This document shows positions 52,560 through 59,527 of a stretch of DNA of 64,000 nt, one piece after another (position 1 is the stretch's first letter; each line of letters opens with the position of its first letter). This stretch comes from Roseimicrobium gellanilyticum (GTDB lineage: Bacteria > Verrucomicrobiota > Verrucomicrobiia > Verrucomicrobiales > Verrucomicrobiaceae): assembly GCF_003315205.1 (NCBI RefSeq), contig NZ_QNRR01000004.1:1-64000 (forward strand), written 5' to 3'. Below the pieces are notes generated by a model that saw only the letters and a program-made list of their open reading frames with translations, was not told where the DNA came from and did no database searches. The position numbers and the translations under genes are program-made.

Positions 52560-53834
52560 ATGAATCCATTTCCTCCTTCCTCTCTGCACTTCCTGGTTGT
52601 CGTTTTCGTGTTTGCGATGGGGTGGCTCACTCACCCGATGCAGGCGCTCACCGTGGAGTCTGATTTCGAGGGTGCCTCAGTGCGGGTGATGCATGTGGAT
52701 GCGGGAAGTCAGACGGTGCAATTCATGCCGGGTGGCGATCCGAAGCGCGGATGGCCGTGCTGGTGGTGCTTCCGCGTGGAGGGACTGGACCCACGCAAGC
52801 CACTGACCCTGCAACTCCACGCGTCCGACCTGCCCATGCCTCAGGCAAACGGAGTGCCCTCGAACAAGCCCCTCTCCGCCGACTGGGCCATGCCACTGCG
52901 CGCATCGTTTTCGCCAGATGGGAAGTCCTGGAAAAAAACTCCGCTGGGCGTGCGGGCGGAAGCCGTGATGACCTACACCTTTCCCGTGGAGGGGACCAGT
53001 GTGCTGGTGGCTTGGGGGCCGCCCTTCACGCCCTCGAGTGCGGCGGAACTGGTGCGCCGGGTGGCGGATTCCTCGGCCGCTGCGGAAGAGCGTGAACTCT
53101 GCAAGTCACGCGAGGGGCGTACCGTGCCCATGCTCCGCGTGTGCGAAGGTGACCGTGTGGAGGCGCGGCGATTTGGCATCTGGGTCCAGGCAAGGCAGCA
53201 CGCGTGGGAGAGTGGTGCGAGCTGGGTGTGTCAGGGATTCACCGAGTGGCTCATGAGTGACGAGAGCAACGCGTTGTGGCTGCGGCAGCACGCGGAGATC
53301 TACATCGTCCCCATCATGGACATCGACAACACCGCCACGGGCAATGGTGGCAAGGAGGCGCTGCCACAGGATCACAATCGCGACTGGACGGAAAAACCCA
53401 ACTGGAACGAGGTGGCTGCCGCACAGACACACATCCGTGAGTTCGTGAAGGAGGGCCGCATGGATGTCTTCCTTGATCTGCACAACCCGGGAGCGAAGGA
53501 CACGAAGGCATTCTTTTACGCGCTGCCTGACGAACTCGTGAAGGAGCCCATGCTCGGCAACCGCAAGCGTCTCTTCAGTCTCTCACGTTCGGAAGTTGGT
53601 TCGGTGATGCCGATGATGGATGGTCCGAAATATGACGGACCCAAGTACCATCCGCTGTGGCGTCAGATGAGCGGCACGTGGGTGACCATGAACGGGAATC
53701 CTCACACGGTGGCCGTGTGCCTGGAAACGCCGTGGAATATCGAGCAAAGCACCGTGGAAGGCTACAAGGCCGTGGGCGCGAAGCTCGGCGTGGCGGTGCA
53801 GCGGTATCTGGAGGAGGGGCCGAAGAAGGAGTAA
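52560..53834 (+). CDS. Exported M14-family zinc carboxypeptidase
   Basis: The 424-residue protein has a signal peptide (FLVVVFVFAMGWLTHPMQA). It carries an N-terminal beta-sandwich typical of cytosolic-carboxypeptidase-like M14 enzymes, then the zinc site ARQHAWESGASW (His and Glu), VPIMDIDNTATGNGG and HNRDW (substrate binding), the third ligand LDLHNPG, and the catalytic ETPWNIE. Such enzymes trim C-terminal residues from peptides or peptidoglycan stems. It is exported here, unlike the cytosolic relatives. Its TAA stop lies inside a heptamer-repeat arm. Confidence 0.88.
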   Translation: MNPFPPSSLHFLVVVFVFAMGWLTHPMQALTVESDFEGASVRVMHVDAGSQTVQFMPGGDPKRGWPCWWCFRVEGLDPRKPLTLQLHASDLPMPQANGVPSNKPLSADWAMPLRASFSPDGKSWKKTPLGVRAEAVMTYTFPVEGTSVLVAWGPPFTPSSAAELVRRVADSSAAAEERELCKSREGRTVPMLRVCEGDRVEARRFGIWVQARQHAWESGASWVCQGFTEWLMSDESNALWLRQHAEIYIVPIMDIDNTATGNGGKEALPQDHNRDWTEKPNWNEVAAAQTHIREFVKEGRMDVFLDLHNPGAKDTKAFFYALPDELVKEPMLGNRKRLFSLSRSEVGSVMPMMDGPKYDGPKYHPLWRQMSGTWVTMNGNPHTVAVCLETPWNIEQSTVEGYKAVGAKLGVAVQRYLEEGPKKE

Positions 53835-53976
53835 ACAGTATTCAGTAGGTCAGTGAGGAGTAAGCGGCAAGTAGCTCGCAGTTGGACTGGGGTTTCGAGT
53901 GGGTGTCCATTGCCGAGTACGTCGCTGTGGCCCGCTCCGCTACTTGCTGTTCACTGAATACTGACCTACTGCTTAC
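53831..53976. repeat. Heptamer-family hairpin shared by two convergent gene ends
   Basis: The left arm 53831-53875 (GTAAACAGTATTCAGTAGG...) and right arm 53939-53976 (…GAATACTGACCTACTGC...) pair with interruptions. The stop of the M14 gene and the last codons plus stop of the minus-strand esterase (53966-53968) lie within the arms. Confidence 0.75.
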
Positions 53977-54838
53977 TCTCTACCTTCCCCTTCAAGTGCT
54001 TGTCGAAGAACGCCACCACCATCGGGCGCAGGTCCTTCTGCTTCGGCTGTAGATGGAACGTGTGCGGGGCGCCTTCGATGATTTCGAGATGATGCTCGAT
54101 ACCCTGCTTCTTCAGCGCGGCGGCGAGGGTCTCTGACTGGCTCACTGGCACGGTAGTGTCCGCGGTGCCATGGAGGATGAGGATGGGCGGATCGTCCTTG
54201 TCGAGATGGGTGAGGACGGAGAATTGCTTGTAGAGCTCCGGAGCATCCTTGCGTGACTTGCGCAGGGCAGCGATGTCCTTCCAGTTTTCCAAGTCGGCGG
54301 GGCCGTAGAGGTCCACGGCGCAGCGTACCTTCGTGGAGTATTCGCCATAGGGGCCGGAGGGATCGAGGTCGGCACCGGTGACGGCGACCATCGTGGCGAG
54401 GTGACCGCCTGCAGACCCGCCGATGGTGCCGATGTTGTCCGCATCGAGGTGGAGACGCTCGGCATTCTTGCGCAGCCAGCGCACGGCGGTTTTGCAATCG
54501 TGGAGGTTCTGCGGCCAGGCGACATTCTTGCCGTCCTTCTCCGCAAGCACGTAGTCGATGCTCATGCAGACGTAACCATGCAGTGCGAGGGTGGTGCCGA
54601 TGTTCTTTTCCCGCGTCGCATCCTTGATGCCGCCAGCCCATCCGCCGCCGTGGATGATGACGACGGCGGGATGCTTCTTGCCATCTTCCTTGGGGAGGTA
54701 GAGGTCCGCCTTCTCCTTCCGGTCCGGGCCGAGGTAGTCGATGTTCTTTTCCACGCGGACGTCAGGTGACTCCGTCTGGACCTGGGCGAAGACAGGCGTA
54801 GCGAGAGTGAGCAGGAGGAGGGTGCGTAGCAGGTGCAT
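53966..54838 (-). CDS. Exported alpha/beta hydrolase (esterase, BD-FAE-like)
   Basis: The 290-residue enzyme has a signal peptide (MHLLRTLLLLTLATPVFA). The esterase motifs are VVIIHGGGWAGG (oxyanion hole), the nucleophile TIGGSAGGHLATMVA (Ser in GSAGG), the acid in ILHGTADTTVPV and the His in GAPHTFHL. This fits feruloyl/acetyl-xylan-type esterases of the alpha/beta-hydrolase-3 class. The last residues (KVESKQ) come from the heptamer-repeat arm. A TTG at 54841 is also in frame. Confidence 0.9.
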   Translation of the reverse strand: MHLLRTLLLLTLATPVFAQVQTESPDVRVEKNIDYLGPDRKEKADLYLPKEDGKKHPAVVIIHGGGWAGGIKDATREKNIGTTLALHGYVCMSIDYVLAEKDGKNVAWPQNLHDCKTAVRWLRKNAERLHLDADNIGTIGGSAGGHLATMVAVTGADLDPSGPYGEYSTKVRCAVDLYGPADLENWKDIAALRKSRKDAPELYKQFSVLTHLDKDDPPILILHGTADTTVPVSQSETLAAALKKQGIEHHLEIIEGAPHTFHLQPKQKDLRPMVVAFFDKHLKGKVESKQ

Positions 54839-55023
54839 CAAGGATAATATGGGAAAGTTGCTGGCTGAGAACGCGTGCGGCTGCGCTTCCTTTCGGAAGT
54901 CAGCTCAGACTCCGAAGTTCCTCTGCGTCTCTGTGCCTCTGTGTTGAATCCAATGCAGCCTGCCGCACCCAGGAGTCATGGACACATCCCTTCCATGATG
55001 CTTCACATTGGTCCAGTGTGAAT

Positions 55024-56469
55024 TCACTGCTTCGCCATCTCACCCAGCATCTCCAGCAGCGCCTTGGTAATCTTCACGGAGGCCTCGACTTCCAGGCGAT
55101 TGGTGCCCAGCCAGGTTTCATAGCCGCCCAGCTTGTGATGCTCCGGCGTCGGCAGGTAGCCGTAGTAACCATTGGCAATCGAATGCGTGAATGCCGGCTT
55201 CAGCGGGCTCTTGGCTTTGAGCTCCAAGCCGGTCTCTACAAACGTCTCGCAAGGAATGCCAGTGACTCCAACATCACCCACACGGAAGGCCTGTACCGGG
55301 ATGGGCAGGGTTTCTGGATAATTCGCGAGTTTCAGCGTGCGCTCGGCATAGATGACATCCAGCGCGCTCTTGCCCCCAATGAGACGGGGCTTGTCCACGA
55401 GTCCCTTGGCCCGATCCAGTTGTGCTGGAGTCGGACGTCGGGCGCCGAGGGTGAGCTCGCGAAAGCGGGCATCCAAAGGCACCCAATCATGATATTTGGT
55501 GATGCCCTGCAGTCCCTTGTACGCCGCTTGGGCGACTTCATCCGCCACCTGGCGCATGCGCTCATAGGGCAGTGACTTCGTTCCGGGCTTGCTGAAATCG
55601 ATGTTGTTGATGTTCCCGCTGGTGCCGTTGCTGAGCAGGCCGACGAAAGGCGGGTCCTGCTCGCCCACGCCCATGAGCTCGCCAAGACGTTTGCAGAAGA
55701 GCGGGAAGTAGTCCGCGGAGACATGCCCATTTCCCACGCCGCCGACGTAGTGCAGGGAGTAGTTCGCCAGCACCGCGAGAGGTTTGCCATCGGCGGTCTG
55801 GATGGAGAGCATGGAGATCTCCGGATCTGTGGGGCCAGCGGGCTTCACGAGGTCCTTGCTGGCGCGGGGAGGATTCATCTTCACCTGGTCATACTCGCCG
55901 AAGGGATTCACCGGCACGGTGCCCTCCTTCATGAACCAGCGGCGGTTGAAGACGTGATTTGGTTCCTGCCCGGAACCCCAGCCGATGCGCGCGGGTTGCA
56001 AACTATTGAGAGCGCGTTTTACACCATCGGCGATGCGGCGGGCGACAAAAAGCTGATACGCATCCAGCGGGGGGCGTGGCATGCCGAGGCGGTCACTGCC
56101 CAGCGCGCTTGAAGCGGAGTGCGTGTGCGTGGCGGACATCATGAGGTGGGAGCGCGGAATGCCGGTCTCCTTTTCCACCAGCGAGGCCGCCTGCTCATAC
56201 ATGTCACGATCTGCGCCGAGCAGGTCGCACACAGCGAAGGCCAGTTTCGTCTCTCCATTGTCCAGCACGAGGCACCGCACATGCAGCTCATCATGAATAT
56301 GTGTGGATGGCTCGGGATTGAAGCCGCCCACCACGAGCCCGCCAATCTCCGGTGTGATGTTGCTCAGGGCGGCCCCGGCACGGAGCTGTTTTTTCTCATT
56401 CTCCTTCTCCTGGGCGCTGAGGTTGGAGGCGATGGCGAGGCTGAGGAGGAGGGCAAGGAGTCGTTTCAT
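55024..56469 (-). CDS. Exported neutral/alkaline ceramidase-like hydrolase
   Basis: The 481-residue product has a signal peptide (MKRLLALLLSLAIASNLSAQ). A domain with RAGAALSNITPEIGG, CDLLGADRDMYEQAASLVEK, the His-rich zinc loop SATHTHSASSALGSDRLGMP, LANYSLHYVGG and VGDVGVTGIPCETFVE resembles the N-terminal domain of neutral/non-lysosomal ceramidases (PF04734). Ceramidases split ceramide into sphingosine and fatty acid. In Verrucomicrobia and planctomycetes these proteins are common and their substrate is not established. No second ceramidase domain is seen, so length is shorter than in true ceramidases. Confidence 0.88.
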   Translation of the reverse strand: MKRLLALLLSLAIASNLSAQEKENEKKQLRAGAALSNITPEIGGLVVGGFNPEPSTHIHDELHVRCLVLDNGETKLAFAVCDLLGADRDMYEQAASLVEKETGIPRSHLMMSATHTHSASSALGSDRLGMPRPPLDAYQLFVARRIADGVKRALNSLQPARIGWGSGQEPNHVFNRRWFMKEGTVPVNPFGEYDQVKMNPPRASKDLVKPAGPTDPEISMLSIQTADGKPLAVLANYSLHYVGGVGNGHVSADYFPLFCKRLGELMGVGEQDPPFVGLLSNGTSGNINNIDFSKPGTKSLPYERMRQVADEVAQAAYKGLQGITKYHDWVPLDARFRELTLGARRPTPAQLDRAKGLVDKPRLIGGKSALDVIYAERTLKLANYPETLPIPVQAFRVGDVGVTGIPCETFVETGLELKAKSPLKPAFTHSIANGYYGYLPTPEHHKLGGYETWLGTNRLEVEASVKITKALLEMLGEMAKQ

Positions 56470-56560
56470 GGGCGTCGGGGCGACCGCATCCTGCGGTATC
56501 ACACCAACGCCCTACAGGCCCCTCTCTCGCGGGCCATGGCGCGCCCGGATTCAAAAGGAG

Positions 56561-56971
56561 CTAAATTGAGTATTTTTCGATGATCCAGTCGGGGATAGAT
56601 TCCGGCTTGCCCGTGTCCAGTTTTACCATGGTAAAGACGCACCAGCCCACGCAGGCGGGGCGTCGTTTCTCTCCCTTCAACATCTCGAAACGCACTTCCA
56701 CATCCGGGCTGCGAATGTCCTCCACCCACGTGCGCACCACAAAACGTTCCGCAATGCCGAGCGCCCGCTTGTACTCGAAATGGGAGGTCTTCACATACCA
56801 GCCAAGTCCTTGTTTCAGGAATTCCTCCATGCTCAATCCATAGCACCGCTCCATCTGATCAAAACGCGCCGCTAGCAGGTAGTCCAGATACCGGCTGCTG
56901 TGCACATGACGGAAGAGGTCGATATCGTCCGGACGGACCTGGAGTTCGGTTTCGAACTTGGTGTGATGCAT
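56561..56971 (-). CDS. Acyl-CoA thioesterase (hotdog fold)
   Basis: The 136-residue enzyme has the 4HBT/YbgC pattern: VRPDDIDLFRHVHSSRYLDY with the catalytic Asp and the following His region, an ARFDQMERCYGLSM helix, YVKTSHFEYKRALGIAERFV and the closing strands. These thioesterases hydrolyse acyl-CoA. It lies 91 bases upstream of the ceramidase-like gene on the same strand. The long heptamer array begins 15 bases before its start, so its promoter region is made of repeats. Confidence 0.88.
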   Translation of the reverse strand: MHHTKFETELQVRPDDIDLFRHVHSSRYLDYLLAARFDQMERCYGLSMEEFLKQGLGWYVKTSHFEYKRALGIAERFVVRTWVEDIRSPDVEVRFEMLKGEKRRPACVGWCVFTMVKLDTGKPESIPDWIIEKYSI

Positions 56972-56985
56972 GGGGAGAGGAGGGG

Positions 56986-57176
56986 AGTAGTCAGTAGTCA
57001 GTAGTCAGTAGTCAGTAGTCAGTAATCAGTAGTCAGTAATCAGTAATCAGTAATCAGTAATCAGTAATCAGTAATCAGTAATCAGTAATCAGTAATCAGT
57101 GGTCAGTGGTCAGTGGTCAGTGGTCAGTGGTCAGTGGTCAGTGGTCAGTGGTCAGTGGTCAGTGGTCAGTGGTCAG
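56986..57176. repeat. Tandem heptamer array (about 27 units)
   Basis: The array is built of seven-base units TCAGTAG, TCAGTAA and TCAGTGG. Reading left to right, units are first mainly TCAGTAG, then almost all TCAGTAA, then all TCAGTGG, which is the pattern left by repeated local duplication. Single diverged copies (GAATACTGGTTACTG and similar) flank it to 57220. No spacers are present, so it is not CRISPR. Confidence 0.95.
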
Positions 57177-57240
57177 GGCTGAATACTGGTTACTGTACAC
57201 TGATTACTGAACACTTGCTCCACAACCTCCTGCCGCGTTT

Positions 57241-58875
57241 TCACTTCCCTTGCACTTTTTCTTGGGCCGCATCCTCCGCATTCTTCTTGAACTGCTCATC
57301 CAGCCTTTTCCATTCGTTGTCCATGTCACGCACACGCTCCGGGTCCTTGTCGGCCAGGTTGATAGACTCGTTGCGGTCTTTGGAGAGGTCGTAGAGTTCC
57401 CAAGGTTTTGCAGGATCATCGCGGACGATCTTCCAGTTCGTCATGCGCAGGCCGCTGTTTCTCTCGTGATTGAAGTACAGGGATGTGCGGGTGACAGCGT
57501 CATCTTTAGTGAAGGCGGGGACAAGGCTCTTGCCTGGAAAGGGTGGAGCGGTGGCGTCGTTCCACTGGGGCTCTGCCTTCACGCCAGCCACGTCGAGGAT
57601 GGTGGGCACGATGTCGATCACATGGCCAACGGTGTTGCTCAAATTGCCGCCACCAGCACCAGTGTGTGCAGGCCAGTGCACCAGCAGGGGTGTGGAGATG
57701 CCGCCTTCATGCACCCAGATTTTGTGACGACGAAAAGGGGTGTTGCATGCGGTCGCCCAGCCGGGGCCAAGGCAAAGATAGGAGTCGGCGGAACCCATGG
57801 GAGCGGCGGGATCGTTGCCATCGCCACGCACGAGAATCTCCGCGCTGGCTCCGTTATCCGAGAGGAAAAAGATGAGTGTGTTCTCCATCGCATTCATGCT
57901 CTTCAACTGCGCGAGTACCCGCCCAATCTCTTGATCCATGCGGTCGATCATCGCCGCGTGAATGGCCATCTTCATCGCTTGGAATTCCTTCTGCGGTGGA
58001 GTGAGGCTGTCCCAGGGCACGGCGTAGAACGACTCCGGCGCACCGAGTTTCCTCAGGGTATCTGGTCCTCCACTCGGAGCCTTGATGTCGGGCTCCGGTT
58101 TGGACAGAGGACAATGCACCAGGCCAATCGACTGTAGCTTTTCATAGCGGCGCTGGCGGATGACTTCCCAGCCTTCGAGGTACTTGTTCTTGTAGCGCTC
58201 AATGTCTGCAGCGGGTGCATGCAGGGGGAAGTGTGGCGAGATGTAGGCCAGGTAGAGGAAGAATGGATCGATGCTGTGCTGGGTGGCGTGTTCCTTCAGG
58301 TACTTGAGCGCGTAGTCGGTGATGGCGGTGGTGGCATAGTAGCCGTCTTCACGCTTCACCGGCGGCAGGTGCTTGTCGTCTTCCGTGTGATTCTTGGGAT
58401 CAAAGAAGCGATTCTGCTCCTCCAGCGCGTAGCTGTGATCAAACCCCGCGTCCTGCACCTGGCGTGGCGCGGCGGAAACGTGCCACTTGCCGCTGTGGTA
58501 GCTGCGATAGCCAGCGGGTTTCAGGTATTGAGGCAGCGTGCGTGTCCAGTTGGGGAGTTTCCGTCCACGCTGCTGGGGATCCATGCGGACCTGCTGCGGA
58601 TAGTAGCCGGTCATCAGCGCGGCACGCGTGGGCCAGCAACGCGCGGTGTTATAAAATTGGGAAAAACGAAGGCTGTTACTCGCGAGGCTGTCGAGATTCG
58701 GTGTGGCAATCTCGCTTCCGTAGCAGCCGAGGTCCGAATAGCCAAGGTCATCGGCAACGATGAGGACGATGTTGGGCTTGGCAGCCTCCGCGTTAGTTGA
58801 TGCAAAGCCCGTGAACCCCAAGGTGGCAATCGCACCAAACAGCGGCGGTAGAATGTGGAAAGGTTTATCCAGCAT
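57241..58875 (-). CDS. Exported sulfatase (type I, Cys-type)
   Basis: The 544-residue enzyme has a signal-like N-terminus (MLDKPFHILPPLFGAIATLG, cleavage near NAEA). The metal site is NIVLIVADDLGYSDLGCYGS and the signature is ARCWPTRAALMTGYYPQQVR, with Cys for formylglycine. Other parts are SGKWHVSAAP, FFLSDNGASAEILVRGD and KIWVHEGGISTPLLVHWP. It belongs to a subgroup with an acidic C-terminal tail (EQFKKNAEDAAQEKVQGK). A frame back to 59022 exists; ATG at 58875 is chosen. It is divergent from the PVC cytochrome gene. Confidence 0.95.
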   Translation of the reverse strand: MLDKPFHILPPLFGAIATLGFTGFASTNAEAAKPNIVLIVADDLGYSDLGCYGSEIATPNLDSLASNSLRFSQFYNTARCWPTRAALMTGYYPQQVRMDPQQRGRKLPNWTRTLPQYLKPAGYRSYHSGKWHVSAAPRQVQDAGFDHSYALEEQNRFFDPKNHTEDDKHLPPVKREDGYYATTAITDYALKYLKEHATQHSIDPFFLYLAYISPHFPLHAPAADIERYKNKYLEGWEVIRQRRYEKLQSIGLVHCPLSKPEPDIKAPSGGPDTLRKLGAPESFYAVPWDSLTPPQKEFQAMKMAIHAAMIDRMDQEIGRVLAQLKSMNAMENTLIFFLSDNGASAEILVRGDGNDPAAPMGSADSYLCLGPGWATACNTPFRRHKIWVHEGGISTPLLVHWPAHTGAGGGNLSNTVGHVIDIVPTILDVAGVKAEPQWNDATAPPFPGKSLVPAFTKDDAVTRTSLYFNHERNSGLRMTNWKIVRDDPAKPWELYDLSKDRNESINLADKDPERVRDMDNEWKRLDEQFKKNAEDAAQEKVQGK

Positions 58876-59059
58876 GGATGGGAGGTATGGATGAGATGTC
58901 AGTCGTTGCAACGAAGGCAACTGGAGAAAGATTGCAGGGAGAAAGAGGGTAGACGAATTGGGCTTGTAAGGAGATAGAGCGCTCGCCCCACGGATTGGTG
59001 CATGCGTTCCCGTAAAGCGCATGAACGTCAGGTTAACGATTTGGAAGTGATGCCGAAGG

Positions 59060-59232
59060 CCTTGGACTGCGTGCAGCCTGCTGCCGCTTTCCTAAAGTGC
59101 AGCCTGCTGCACGCTCCATCGCGACGAAGTCGCCAAGCTTCTCGGGACACGTTATACTACGAGTGGTTGTCACCATCGCCACGGCAGGCTGTGGACTCTT
59201 CAAAGCGGCAGCAGGCTGCGCGCAGTCCAAGG
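59060..59232. repeat. Long inverted repeat (31-bp arms)
   Basis: Arms at 59060-59090 and 59202-59232 are reverse complements at 30 of 31 positions (core GCAGCCTGCTGCCGCTTT). A small GTGCAGC / GCTGCAC palindrome lies inside at about 59097-59112. It occupies the gap 58876-59527 between divergent genes. The rest of that 652-base gap holds no gene I can support, though it must contain the promoters of both sides. Confidence 0.9.
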
Positions 59233-59527
59233 ACGCTGCGCGTCACAGCATCCGAATCAGTCGTGTATACCAGGTTCTTCTCTGGCGTCACACAGTTCTC
59301 TCAACTCTGACGTTCAAGCGCAAAGCGGTGCTTCGCATACGCACTCCAAAGCGCATTGCGCAAGTCATTGATATGTTGGGCGTGAGGGCGCCATGTGCCC
59401 TTGCTTCAGTCACGAGGTGTTCATGTCTGTATATGAATGTCGTGTCCGAAATGGCATAAAAGTCGTCCGAAGAATGAGGTCGTGTTTCCGCGTTGAATGT
59501 GGCGAAATAACTGGACTCCATTCCTGC

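Noticed and set aside
56986-57176. CRISPR-like repeat array
   Set aside because: Units are seven bases with no spacers and no cas genes in the window. It is a tandem repeat.
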